Shown piece by piece: positions 35,635-44,932 of a stretch of DNA of 64,000 bases (positions are counted from its first letter, which is position 1; every line of letters starts with the position of its first letter). Under the pieces are notes generated by a model. That model was not told the DNA's origin, ran no database searches, and was given only the letters and a program-made list of their open reading frames with translations. This DNA comes from Lachnospiraceae bacterium JLR.KK008 (GTDB lineage Bacteria > Bacillota > Clostridia > Lachnospirales > Lachnospiraceae), in assembly GCA_037015955.1 (NCBI GenBank), contig CP143548.1:2536001-2600000 (forward strand). The letters run 5' to 3'. The translations under genes and the position numbers were made by a program.

Positions 35635-37913
35635 CGATCCTACAGAAACTTTGTAAACAATCCATTCCCTATCTATTCTTCCTGCTCGCCGGCATCTTTT
35701 TCCTGCGCATGACAGATGAAAGCCGTATCCCATTGACGATCAACGCCTCAGAGATGAACCGTCTCTCCGGCTATGAGGATAACACTTATATCGGACTCAC
35801 GCCCGACAGCCAGTACAGCGGTACGATGCTCGCCAGTGCCAGCTATCTGCTTGACCCCGGCGCTTATAAACTCGGTATCGCCTTTTCGACAAACGGAGAG
35901 GATGACAAACTGATCGTCTATGACAACGGAGCCGAACTTGGTTCCTGTAAACTGGACCCCGATGTGACCTATCAGGAATATGCCTTTGAACTGGAGCGTT
36001 CCTGTCTCGACTTCCGGTTTGAGATCGAATACAGCGGTACGAGTAACATTCTCATCCAGAGTGTCACCCTGATTCCGGAGGGACAGTTTTATCATGACAC
36101 AGCTTTCCTGATCGTCATACTGACCATACTGACTGCAGCCTTCGCTCTCTGGCGCTGTTATTATAACAGAACCGGCAGACAGATCCGGGATCATTATGTG
36201 GCCTTCACGCTGATCGGCATCGGCTTTTTTGCCTCTCTGCCCTATCTCAATACCGGGCTTTCCTGGGCGGTGGATCTGTGCTATCACCTGATCCGCATCG
36301 AAGGCATCAAGGACGGCCTGCTGGCAGGTCAGTTTCCGGTCGTAATCTATCCGGAAGCGCTGCATGGAAACGGATACCTCAACTGTATGTATCCCAACCT
36401 GTTTCTATATCTCCCCGCCTGGCTGCGGATGAAAGGCGTCTCCATGGCGGACAGTTTTAAATGTCTTGTATTTTTATGCAACTTCGTCACTGCTTACCTC
36501 ACTTATCACTGTACGAAAACGATTGGCGGTACGACAAAAGCGGCGCTCCTGGCTTCCCTTCTGTACACCTGCTGTCCTTACCGTTTCACAAATATTTACG
36601 CCCGGGGCGCGGTCGGCGAGTTTCTGGCAATGGCCTTCTTTCCGCTTGTCTTTGCCGGACTCTATCATATTTTTATCGGAGACCGGAAAAAATGGGGGTA
36701 TCTCGTACTCGGGATGACGGGCCTGCTACAGACCCACATTTTAAGTGTCACACTGGCCGGGATTTTCTGTGCGGTCCTCTCCGTGATCTATCTGAAGAAG
36801 ATCCTTCTTGAATCCCGGTTTCTCGAGCTGGCCAAAGCAGTGGCCGTCAGTGTGCTCATGAATGCGGGCTTCCTCGTCCCCTTTCTTGATTTTTATCAAA
36901 ACGGGAATCTCTGGATGGATGCCCTTGACCTCGGCACTTACGAAGAATATACGATGAACCTCTCGGGACTGTTCGGATTGCAGCTGACCGGTGACTACTA
37001 TATGCTTACACTGGGAATCCCCCTGGCCGTATGCGCGGTCATCTCGCTGGCCTATATTCTGCTCGAGCAGCAGCCCGGAGAACAGGAAGCGTATCTGCGT
37101 TATCTGTTCCTGATCGGCGCTTTCCTGATCTTCATGTCACTGAACTTCTTCCCCGGATGGAAGATGATGGCGATCCCCGCCCTGGAGATCGTACTCAAAA
37201 AGATCCAGTTCGCATGGCGGCTGCTCGGACCTGCGAGCCTCCTCTTTGCCGTTGTCGGCAGTATCTGCTGTTTCCGTTCGCAGATGCTCAGTAAATACAG
37301 CCGCATTCTCTTCGTAGCGCTGGCCGGCATCTGTCTGTTCTCCGCCACCCGCTTTAAGGGAGAGGACTTTGCCTATTCGGTCGATCAGGAATATACACAT
37401 GGGCATGTGAGTAAACTGATCGGTATTCCCAAAGGCGCCAATACCGTCGTCTATCCGTTTGAGTGGCGTCCACGCCACACGATCGACGCCGAAATCACAA
37501 CAGAGACGGAAATTTCAGACAGCAGTCAGGTCAATCTTCGCGATATGGAAAGGACAGGAACAACCACCACGCTCGAATATACCTGCCTTTCAAACGATCA
37601 GTATATCGAAGTGCCTGTCATCTACTATAAAGACTACGCGGCGACAGACGAGACGGGAGCCTCAGTCCCTCTGGAGAAAGGCAAGAATAACCGCATCCGT
37701 ATCCTGTTGCAGGGAGACGGAAAACCGCACACCGTAACGTTGCACTATGCAGTTCCGGCCTCCTACACGGTATCGGCCTGGCTGTCCATCCTCACGGCTC
37801 TGCTCTTTGTACTCATTTACATTGTGCCCCGTCTGTGGAACCTGGACACTGTCATCAGAAAGGAAAAGAAAAATGTTAGACAAGATCGCAGTTCTGATCC
37901 CCTGCTACAATGA
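35631..37913 (+). CDS. polytopic membrane protein with PTPS-related/YfhO-like layout
   Basis: 760 residues. An N-terminal anchor and a beta-rich outer segment (residues 40-145) come before about 11 helices and a second outer domain (about 590-725). The main loop carries WAVDLCYHLIRIEGIKDG and GQFPVVIYP, the pattern of the membrane family labelled 6-pyruvoyl-tetrahydropterin-synthase-related, which are GT-C-like. An acidic Asp plus His in that loop could be catalytic. It is coupled to the 221-aa beta protein upstream, and the following DPM-like GT2 begins inside its 3' end. A transferase using a polyprenyl-phosphate sugar made by that GT2 is the natural inference. Confidence 0.72.
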   Translation: MTILQKLCKQSIPYLFFLLAGIFFLRMTDESRIPLTINASEMNRLSGYEDNTYIGLTPDSQYSGTMLASASYLLDPGAYKLGIAFSTNGEDDKLIVYDNGAELGSCKLDPDVTYQEYAFELERSCLDFRFEIEYSGTSNILIQSVTLIPEGQFYHDTAFLIVILTILTAAFALWRCYYNRTGRQIRDHYVAFTLIGIGFFASLPYLNTGLSWAVDLCYHLIRIEGIKDGLLAGQFPVVIYPEALHGNGYLNCMYPNLFLYLPAWLRMKGVSMADSFKCLVFLCNFVTAYLTYHCTKTIGGTTKAALLASLLYTCCPYRFTNIYARGAVGEFLAMAFFPLVFAGLYHIFIGDRKKWGYLVLGMTGLLQTHILSVTLAGIFCAVLSVIYLKKILLESRFLELAKAVAVSVLMNAGFLVPFLDFYQNGNLWMDALDLGTYEEYTMNLSGLFGLQLTGDYYMLTLGIPLAVCAVISLAYILLEQQPGEQEAYLRYLFLIGAFLIFMSLNFFPGWKMMAIPALEIVLKKIQFAWRLLGPASLLFAVVGSICCFRSQMLSKYSRILFVALAGICLFSATRFKGEDFAYSVDQEYTHGHVSKLIGIPKGANTVVYPFEWRPRHTIDAEITTETEISDSSQVNLRDMERTGTTTTLEYTCLSNDQYIEVPVIYYKDYAATDETGASVPLEKGKNNRIRILLQGDGKPHTVTLHYAVPASYTVSAWLSILTALLFVLIYIVPRLWNLDTVIRKEKKNVRQDRSSDPLLQ

Positions 37914-38838
37914 AGAGCAGACGATCGAGAAGGTAATCAGAGACGCCAAAACCGCTCTGCCGGAAGCCGTCATCTATGTATACGACAACAATTCGACCGA
38001 CGGCACCGCCCGCATCGCCTCCGCGGCAGGCGCAGTGGTGAGAAAGGAATATCAGCAGGGTAAGGGCAATGTCATCCGGCGCATGTTTCGTGAGATCGAC
38101 GCCCAGTGTTATCTGCTTATCGATGGGGACGATACTTACCCGCTCGAACATGCCGCAGATATGACCGGCAGGATTCTTGAGCGTCACGCGGATATGGTCG
38201 TGGGCGACAGACTCTCTTCCACCTACTTTTCCGAAAACAAACGACCGTTCCACAATTTCGGCAACAGTCTCGTGCGCGGGAGTATCAATTATCTGTTCCG
38301 CTCTGACATCAAAGATATTATGACCGGCTATCGTGCATTCAGTTATTCCTTTGTGAAGACATTCCCGGTCCTCTCACAGGGTTTCGAAATCGAGACAGAG
38401 ATGACGATCCACGCCGTCTACAATCATATGCAGATCGAAAATGTAGTCGTCGATTACCGCGACAGACCGCAGGGAAGCGTATCCAAGCTGAACACATATT
38501 CCGACGGCTTCCGGGTACTGAAGATGATCATGCGGCTCTTTAAGACATACAAACCGCTGGCATTCTTTTCCATCATTGCCGCCTGCCTGATGCTGCTGGC
38601 CATCGGCTTCTTCCTCCCGGTCTTTATCCGTTTCCTGGAGACGCATCTTGTCTTGCAGATACCGACACTCGTCATGTGCGGTTTTGTGGCATTGGCCGCC
38701 CTCCAGTCATTCTTTGCCGGACTGATACTAAGCAATATGAGTGAAAATAACAGACGCGACTTTGAATACCAGCTCCACAGAACGGAAGATATGTTTAAGA
38801 AACTCAAAGAAGAAATGCAGAGAGAAAAGGTGGAATGA
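37873..38838 (+). CDS. polyprenyl-phosphate glycosyltransferase, DPM/GT2 type with two membrane segments
   Basis: I start at the ATG 37873 (321 aa), after AAAGGAAAAG; a longer reading would run back into the preceding gene in another frame. GT2 features: VLIPCYNEEQTIEKV at the start, YDNNSTDGTA, DGDDTYPLEHA as metal motif, GYRAFSYSFVK and two C-terminal helices (about 228-255 and 267-293). It makes a membrane-linked sugar donor. It overlaps the PTPS-related gene by 41 bp, so both are translated from one message. It is a second, diverged counterpart of the GT2 at 22957-23943. Confidence 0.87.
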   Translation: MLDKIAVLIPCYNEEQTIEKVIRDAKTALPEAVIYVYDNNSTDGTARIASAAGAVVRKEYQQGKGNVIRRMFREIDAQCYLLIDGDDTYPLEHAADMTGRILERHADMVVGDRLSSTYFSENKRPFHNFGNSLVRGSINYLFRSDIKDIMTGYRAFSYSFVKTFPVLSQGFEIETEMTIHAVYNHMQIENVVVDYRDRPQGSVSKLNTYSDGFRVLKMIMRLFKTYKPLAFFSIIAACLMLLAIGFFLPVFIRFLETHLVLQIPTLVMCGFVALAALQSFFAGLILSNMSENNRRDFEYQLHRTEDMFKKLKEEMQREKVE

Positions 38839-39114
38839 GCCGGTCTCTTCCACCATAACCAATGCAGGAAAAAAGAAACAGCAAACGATCATACGTCATT
38901 GCTGAGCAACAACGCAGACGGACTGCATTCGCCATCCAGGCTCAGGCAGCCCTTTTCCGGACTTCCCTGTCCGGAAACTGCTACTATCGGACAGGACAAT
39001 GGAAAATACAAATATCCTTCGCAAATCGCAAACACGAAAATCTTTCTGTCCTTCTGCGCCGATCAGAAAATAATGAATCGTTGCCGTTCTTTTATTCCTT
39101 CTGCGTTTATCGTA
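38839..39114. other. 276-bp gap between convergent units, with competing hairpins
   Basis: No gene recognised. A perfect 9-bp stem (38954-38962 with 38969-38977) shares bases with a second possible 7-bp stem (38967-38973 with 38988-38994), so only one can form. Neither has a U-run, so neither is a standard terminator. Confidence 0.45.
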
Positions 39115-40404
39115 TCACTTCCACCGTCTCATAAACGCCGCAAACCGTACGCCGAATATGACGAGCGTCGTCATACTTGACACAAGCAATGCGACATTGA
39201 TCCCGTCCATCCCCCATTGGATGATACACGGATAAGAGACACCGATCACTGCTGCTGTTCCCGCCGCCGCTCCAAGCAGCAGTCCTTTCCTGTCCCGCAG
39301 CACGGTCAGCACATTGCCCATAAACCAGATCAGCGCAATAATCCCACAACAAAACACGGTCGGCATGAGCAGATATACATACGGTCTGATCGTCTCTGTG
39401 AACACAAGCACGAGCACCCATTCACCAAGCAGAGCACACCCGCCGAGCGCAGCCGCAACCAGCGCCACTATCACTATGGTCAGCTTCCCAAACAGCGACA
39501 GAAACTTCTTTTTCTCGTTCCGCGCCACATACTCAGAAAACAGCGCCGTAAATGTCGTAAAGATATAAGAAGCAAACAGTTGAATGACCGAAGCGGGAAT
39601 CGCCACGGACGCATAATATCCGAGCATTTCGCTCCCGGCGACCTTCTCCAACACATAGCGGGGAATCGGCACAACCATATTCAAACAGATCGCATAGACA
39701 AACAGCGGAAAGCATTCCTTTGTGAGCGAGAGCAGCGCTCCTTTGTCAAACCGCAGAGAAAACGAGGCGAAACGGTACGCCTGTGGAATATCGTAGAGAA
39801 AGATCACACCATAAACGGCCACCAGCATGACTGCCGTTGTCACCGCCAGATTGCCCGTGAGCTTTTCCAGTACAATAAATGACAAAAGTGTCAGAATTGC
39901 CCGCAGCAGAAACGATTTCCCGGCCACATCGAGACGCCATGCTTTCTGATCAATGCCGTGAAACACATCCACAACCGGCTCGCCGAGACGGTAGACCATA
40001 AACAGAAGCAAAAATACCGTCACATAAACGCCATAGCCATTACACAACACAAACAGCAAATAGAGCGCCAGTGCGGCTCCGGTCATTACCACCCGGTGCG
40101 TCACATAAATATCCTCGTCATATTTGCCCGAAAGATCTGACACCTGATAATTGCGGATACAGAAATAGGCAATGTTCGTAAAGATATTCGTCAGCGACAA
40201 CCCCAGCGACAGATAGCCTGCCTCCGCATATCCGGCCAGATGTACGATGAGAATCGTCATCGCCCACTGAGCGCCGATAAAGCCGGTAGAACCGATCACA
40301 TTCCAGAGCATGTTTTTGCGGATCGTATCGGCCGGAATATCCGCCCGGACATTTCCGCCCCCTTCCACCTTCTTTTCCAGACCGCTCTCCGTCCTATGTT
40401 TCAT
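39115..40404 (-). CDS. polysaccharide flippase, MATE/PST (Wzx) superfamily
   Basis: 429 residues with about 12 helices. Features typical of Wzx: RKNMLWNVIGSTGFIGAQW near residue 29, then AGYLSLGLSLTNIFTNIAYF. GAGGAAG precedes the ATG, which lies 11 bp inside the end of the CotH gene. It is the last gene of the minus-strand unit that starts at 51903, so it most likely flips the lipid-linked repeat unit built by that unit. It is clearly diverged from the other flippase at 20264-21697. Confidence 0.87.
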   Translation of the reverse strand: MKHRTESGLEKKVEGGGNVRADIPADTIRKNMLWNVIGSTGFIGAQWAMTILIVHLAGYAEAGYLSLGLSLTNIFTNIAYFCIRNYQVSDLSGKYDEDIYVTHRVVMTGAALALYLLFVLCNGYGVYVTVFLLLFMVYRLGEPVVDVFHGIDQKAWRLDVAGKSFLLRAILTLLSFIVLEKLTGNLAVTTAVMLVAVYGVIFLYDIPQAYRFASFSLRFDKGALLSLTKECFPLFVYAICLNMVVPIPRYVLEKVAGSEMLGYYASVAIPASVIQLFASYIFTTFTALFSEYVARNEKKKFLSLFGKLTIVIVALVAAALGGCALLGEWVLVLVFTETIRPYVYLLMPTVFCCGIIALIWFMGNVLTVLRDRKGLLLGAAAGTAAVIGVSYPCIIQWGMDGINVALLVSSMTTLVIFGVRFAAFMRRWK

Positions 40405-42214
40405 TGCGCACTTCCTCTTCTTTCCTGTAAACCGCTTTCAGCACAAACGGTACACCGTCATACGGCTCCGTAAAGTCGTACACTTCTCCGGTATCTTCCC
40501 GAACCCAGTGGTCGAACCGGTAGCCCTCCCATTTGGGGTCCCGCGGTTCGTGTAACGTCCTACCCTCGACGGCGTCGATCTCCGTCACATACATGACACC
40601 CTCGCCCGGATCACAGACAATCAGATCATACGTACGTCCTTCCAGCCAGATGTCACTCAGAAATTCCATCCGCAGACGCAGAAATTCCCTGATCCTCTCA
40701 ATCTCCGTCTCATATTGCTGCGCAAATTCAAGTTCTTCTTCCCGCTTAAAATCTTCAAACGTATCCCAGCGCATATAGTCCATGTAGGCGCTGTCCCAGA
40801 TCTCATCCCGATAGCTGTCGATCCCTTCCGCAAGCATCGACTCGACCGCAGGAATCGCCATCGTTTCAAATTCCTCGATGACCTTTTCCCGGAAACGGGG
40901 AATCTGATACAGATCATACCACCAGGAGGCGTCTTCCCGCTTTTTGGCTGCGAAGATTCCCCGCGGCTCCTGAAAGTTGACCGGACGGGTATTTTCAATA
41001 ATCGGATTGCCAAGCGTCTTGTCATAATCCCACACCGGTCCCGCATATATTTTCGGCTCCGCACTGTCTGTCTGACCGGCTTCGGTCTGCCCTGCCGCCT
41101 CCCGGTAAAAATACTGGCTCGAATACATGGCGTCCAGATTTTTACCGATCTCTTCGATGAGATACTTTCTGGCAAAGCTCGTCAGATCCATAGTCCCCTC
41201 GTCAAATGTCCCCGCCCGGATACCATTTTCCATCTCCTGAAACGTATCGGCGATATAGGTAAACTGTAACGGTGTGGGCGCCGCAGGCCGTTTGACCACG
41301 ACATTCTGCCCGTTCGTTGTCGTGAAATAATAGTCCGCCTCCGCCAGCCTGTCTTCATAGGGATATTCCAGTGTGATCAGAAATCCTGTCTTTTCCTGCA
41401 CTGTGTCGGTATTGATGTCCACTCTGCCGTGCCCGGTCTCCACCTTCTCTGAGATCTGATAGGATCCCCGGTACTCATTATTCACATACAGGTCGACAAA
41501 CATGCTGACCGGAGAATAGTCCAGCCCCAGGTCTCCGGACAGATCATACATAATGCGGTCACGAAGGAGAGACTGATCCTGCCTGTTTGCGAGCAGAATG
41601 TATTTATCCTGCGCGCCGTTTCCGAGCAGGTCCACACTCTCCTCCAGCGTCATCTGATAGGGCTTTTTATCTTCCAGAAAAGTAGCGTTACCTCTTGATT
41701 TTAACTTTTTCACTGCTCCGGCGGCGCTCACCGTCCCGTCCGCCGCGATGACCTGATACAGACCGGGTTCTCCGTTTCCCTTCTCCGCCTCGATATGGTC
41801 GAGACTGCCGGACTGCGTTGTCAGAAAGAGCGCCGGCACTTTGGAAGAATACATGACGACGACCGTAAACTGTGTATTTCCAACATGCAGCGTATGCTCA
41901 CCCGCCGTGAGCGAGACAGTCTGTTCCTCATCCGCAAACGGCTCTTCGTCCCATATCTTTCCTGCCCATCCGCCGCCGATGATCTGCGCAGACGCTTTCC
42001 CGCCGCAAAAAGAGGGGAGAAACAGATATTCTTTGTTGTTATAATAATTGTGCCACAATTTCAGATTGATCTCATTTTCCTGTGCTGCCACTGCAAAAAT
42101 GATGTCCTCAAAGGACACCGGCTGCTGCGACTCCCAGTGCAGGCGCAGCGACACATAAGCGGACAGTAAAAAGACCGCCGCCAGAAGTCCGACCACTTTA
42201 ACTTTTGTCTTCAT
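40394..42214 (-). CDS. CotH-family protein, paralogue of 26225-28255
   Basis: I start at ATG 42214 (606 aa), after GGGACGG; it overlaps the GT4 gene end by 17 bp. A signal anchor (about 5-22) is followed by an outer chain with the CotH pattern: KSRGNATFLEDKKPYQM, LLANRQDQSLLRDRIMYDL, LYVNNEYRGSYQISEKVE and WDYDKTLGNP. The C-terminal segment (EGYRFDHWVREDTGEVYDF) is again a Listeria-Bacteroides-type repeat. The shared layout with the 676-aa protein shows duplication between two glycan operons. Kinase activity on an outer protein or glycan is possible by analogy with spore CotH; nothing else here is sporulation-related. Confidence 0.82.
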   Translation of the reverse strand: MKTKVKVVGLLAAVFLLSAYVSLRLHWESQQPVSFEDIIFAVAAQENEINLKLWHNYYNNKEYLFLPSFCGGKASAQIIGGGWAGKIWDEEPFADEEQTVSLTAGEHTLHVGNTQFTVVVMYSSKVPALFLTTQSGSLDHIEAEKGNGEPGLYQVIAADGTVSAAGAVKKLKSRGNATFLEDKKPYQMTLEESVDLLGNGAQDKYILLANRQDQSLLRDRIMYDLSGDLGLDYSPVSMFVDLYVNNEYRGSYQISEKVETGHGRVDINTDTVQEKTGFLITLEYPYEDRLAEADYYFTTTNGQNVVVKRPAAPTPLQFTYIADTFQEMENGIRAGTFDEGTMDLTSFARKYLIEEIGKNLDAMYSSQYFYREAAGQTEAGQTDSAEPKIYAGPVWDYDKTLGNPIIENTRPVNFQEPRGIFAAKKREDASWWYDLYQIPRFREKVIEEFETMAIPAVESMLAEGIDSYRDEIWDSAYMDYMRWDTFEDFKREEELEFAQQYETEIERIREFLRLRMEFLSDIWLEGRTYDLIVCDPGEGVMYVTEIDAVEGRTLHEPRDPKWEGYRFDHWVREDTGEVYDFTEPYDGVPFVLKAVYRKEEEVRNET

Positions 42215-43379
42215 AAAACCGTCCCAGTTCCCTGGCGTTCTCCGCCACATCATATCCGCTGCGGGCGATCACATCCGCATAACGCTCCCGCCCTGCGGCT
42301 GCCATTGTCAACGCCTGCCGCGCCCAATTCTGCGGCGTCTCCGATAGCGGCATCGTCCGCACGAGATCGGTCAATACAACCTCATCCGTGACCGTGTCCG
42401 CCATAAGCACCGGCAGCCCTGCTGCCTGCGCCTCCACGAGCGTCACCGGCAGTCCCTCAAAAAGAGAAGGAAAGAGCATCCCATCCGCCGCCTGCATGAG
42501 CGCCGGAACATCGGTACGCATTCCCAGCAAAAAGACATGTCCTTCCAGTCCGTATGCCCTGATCTGTTCCCTGATCTTCTGCTCCAACGGCCCCGCGCCG
42601 CATAAATACAGGACCGTCCGCGGATTCAGAGCAGCGATCTCTCTCATAATACGCAGCAAAAAGGCATGATTTTTCTGCTCTTCCAGACGGCCGATATGAA
42701 GAAATACGGTCACTTCCCGCTCCCCGCCGTTTCCGCCATTTTCCGCTGTCTCTGCTTCCTCCGGTTCGCATGAAGTCAGCGTCATACCGCTCATAAGCTC
42801 CCGCCGTTTTCCGGCGCGCACCGCTGCGTCAAACCGAAAGCACTCCGGATCAATGCCGTTTAATAAAATCCGGAAATTACTTTTCCCGCAGGCCCGCTTC
42901 CCATAAAGCCATCTGCCGGCCCACGCGGAACAGGCAAACAGATAGTCCGCCTGGAACCGCAGCGGCGCCTGCATGATATTTTTTATAACCGCCGAAAATC
43001 CGCTGCCCGAGGATGTATTGTGGCTGTGGACGATCGTCACCAGCCCCGCTCTCTTTGCCTCCTGCAGGTAGAGAACGGCCGTGCTGCGCATATGTCCGTG
43101 TATGATACGATACTCCGGATGCGCCTGAAAAAACGCCCGCCACTGTCTGCGGTAGCGAAGCGCCGTGCCAGGCGTAAACCGCTCCATCGAATAGATCCTG
43201 CCGCCAAGCCGCTTCACTTCCTTCGTATAATCGCAGATTTCCTCCGTATGAATGACAAAGTCAAACTGGATGCGGCTCCTGTCCATATGACGATAGAGAT
43301 TCATAATCATCGTCTCCGCCCCGCCCCGGTCCAGCCGCCCCAGCACCTGTAATATGCGAATCGGTCTCTCCCTGTCCAT
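42198..43379 (-). CDS. family 4 glycosyltransferase (EpsF-like)
   Basis: 393 residues, GT-B fold. RGGAETMIMNLYRHMD near residue 17-32 is the GT4 acceptor-side signature, HGHMRST and IVHSHNTSS follow, and the donor half begins at VTVFLHIGRLEEQKNH. A late SLFEGLPVTLVEAQAAGLPV gives the EX7E pair. GAGGAATAAGGT precedes the ATG. It follows the SGNH gene by 3 bp and precedes CotH. It adds a sugar to the lipid-linked unit on the inner face; donor unknown. Confidence 0.9.
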   Translation of the reverse strand: MDRERPIRILQVLGRLDRGGAETMIMNLYRHMDRSRIQFDFVIHTEEICDYTKEVKRLGGRIYSMERFTPGTALRYRRQWRAFFQAHPEYRIIHGHMRSTAVLYLQEAKRAGLVTIVHSHNTSSGSGFSAVIKNIMQAPLRFQADYLFACSAWAGRWLYGKRACGKSNFRILLNGIDPECFRFDAAVRAGKRRELMSGMTLTSCEPEEAETAENGGNGGEREVTVFLHIGRLEEQKNHAFLLRIMREIAALNPRTVLYLCGAGPLEQKIREQIRAYGLEGHVFLLGMRTDVPALMQAADGMLFPSLFEGLPVTLVEAQAAGLPVLMADTVTDEVVLTDLVRTMPLSETPQNWARQALTMAAAGRERYADVIARSGYDVAENARELGRFYEDKS

Positions 43380-43382
43380 ACC

Positions 43383-44831
43383 TTATTCCTCTGACGGCCT
43401 GATCGCAGTGTTCACATCATCACTGGCAAAGCCGACCTGATCGACAAGCTGGCCCCATTCATTGTCATAGACCCATATCGTAATACCGTTATCTGTCAGC
43501 AGAACATCCCTGCCGTCCCACCAGATACCGTCCGCCGTCACTTCCAATTTTTTCCGCAAAAGGATCTGTGTTCCCAGGCGTCTTTCCGTGCGCTGGTCTT
43601 CCTCCGTCAGCACGTCGTCTGGACAGATACCGTTCTCTTCCACAATGCTGAAATTCCCGGTCATCTTCTCTTCCTCCAGATTGAGCACCGTGCTCAGATA
43701 TTGTTTGTAGAACTGTAATTTCTCCGTATCCCCGTGAAAGGAAAACACGACCGTATGTCCGGTGTAGGGGATGAGATTGAGATATGCGTCCAGCCCCTGC
43801 GTCCGTGTAAGCGCCTCATTGGCCCTGTCATGAGCTCTGTCACGCAGGGCAATGTCCCACGAATTCTCTCTGTCTTCGCCGCGCCGGTCCGGAAGATCAT
43901 AGCGATCCTTCAAATATTGCCCCAGATACAGAGAGGCCTTGCGGGAACCGGTGCGGTTAAAATGTGACCAGTCACGGAAGTCGAGTACCGGGTCCACCTC
44001 CAGCTCATCCAGCAGATCGTAATAATTCACAAAAGGCAGATCATACTGCCGGGCCAGCTCCTCCACCTGCTCCGTATCGGTGATCGTCCAGCCCATATTC
44101 GGTCCCTTGAACAAAAATAATTCAATCCCGTTCTCGCGGCACAGAGCAACGATCTTTGCCAGCGCCTCTTTGTTTTCATCCGGAATGGTTTCTCCCGAGC
44201 TTCCATAATAGGCAGAAAAATCAAGCGGATTGTCCGTGATCTTGTCCGGCGTATAGGCTCCCTTCGTGTAATTGACACCACTTTTGTCAAAGTCTTCTAA
44301 TGTCAGTTCCTTCCAGCGGTCCTTATACTGAAGGATCGGCAGCATCTGCATGGCGTACATTTCCCTGTTCGACTCCAGCATCTGATATAGCTGCGTCATC
44401 TTATCGACAGAAAACCTCAGGTCTGTCATCGCATAAGTCCATACTTCCAGATCATCAGGATCAGCCTTTTTCACGATGCCGACGACTTCCAGTCCGATCA
44501 CTTTCGGTTTCTGATACCGCAGCACTTCCTTCAGATACAGATATTCCGAGACAAACGGCTGCGCCGAGCAACCAAAGTCATAGGAAGCAATCCCATATTC
44601 TTCATATAAAACAAGCGGGTCTGCCGTGCAGAACATCTGGCTGCTTCCAAGAAACACGACATCAATGTCATTTTCCTTCTCCGCATAAAATCCTCTTACG
44701 ACATCACTGCCCCTGTGCTCCGTGCTCTTGATGAGCAATTTCTGTATGCCAGACAAAAGGAGGAAAAGAATCGCCAGAAATACGATGACCTTTCCACCGC
44801 TCAATATGATGTTCCCTCTGTTTTCTTTCAT
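43383..44831 (-). CDS. SGNH-type acyltransferase partner of the second MBOAT
   Basis: 482 residues. A membrane anchor (about 13-33) and a large outer domain. Block I is DVVFLGSSQMFC (S63/S64) and block V is FRDWSHFNRTG (D287, H290). It lies in the same unit as the MBOAT at 44933-46513 with a 101-bp gap. The last 150 residues form an extra beta-rich region absent from the other SGNH partner (31226-32287), perhaps for glycan binding. It would transfer the MBOAT-carried acyl group to the polymer. The long gap and weak ribosome site suggest lower expression than its neighbours. Confidence 0.78.
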   Translation of the reverse strand: MKENRGNIILSGGKVIVFLAILFLLLSGIQKLLIKSTEHRGSDVVRGFYAEKENDIDVVFLGSSQMFCTADPLVLYEEYGIASYDFGCSAQPFVSEYLYLKEVLRYQKPKVIGLEVVGIVKKADPDDLEVWTYAMTDLRFSVDKMTQLYQMLESNREMYAMQMLPILQYKDRWKELTLEDFDKSGVNYTKGAYTPDKITDNPLDFSAYYGSSGETIPDENKEALAKIVALCRENGIELFLFKGPNMGWTITDTEQVEELARQYDLPFVNYYDLLDELEVDPVLDFRDWSHFNRTGSRKASLYLGQYLKDRYDLPDRRGEDRENSWDIALRDRAHDRANEALTRTQGLDAYLNLIPYTGHTVVFSFHGDTEKLQFYKQYLSTVLNLEEEKMTGNFSIVEENGICPDDVLTEEDQRTERRLGTQILLRKKLEVTADGIWWDGRDVLLTDNGITIWVYDNEWGQLVDQVGFASDDVNTAIRPSEE

Positions 44832-44932
44832 ATCCCTGCGCTCCCGTTAAACAGTGCCAAATTGATCGGAAATCCTTCACCGGCCATATCTCTCCGGCTG
44901 TTTTTCGCAGATACCAAGCCCTGACCACGCTG

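Noticed and set aside
38862-39134. Short plus frame in the 276-bp convergent gap
   Set aside because: No Shine-Dalgarno site, it runs into the opposite flippase gene, and residue content is not protein-like.
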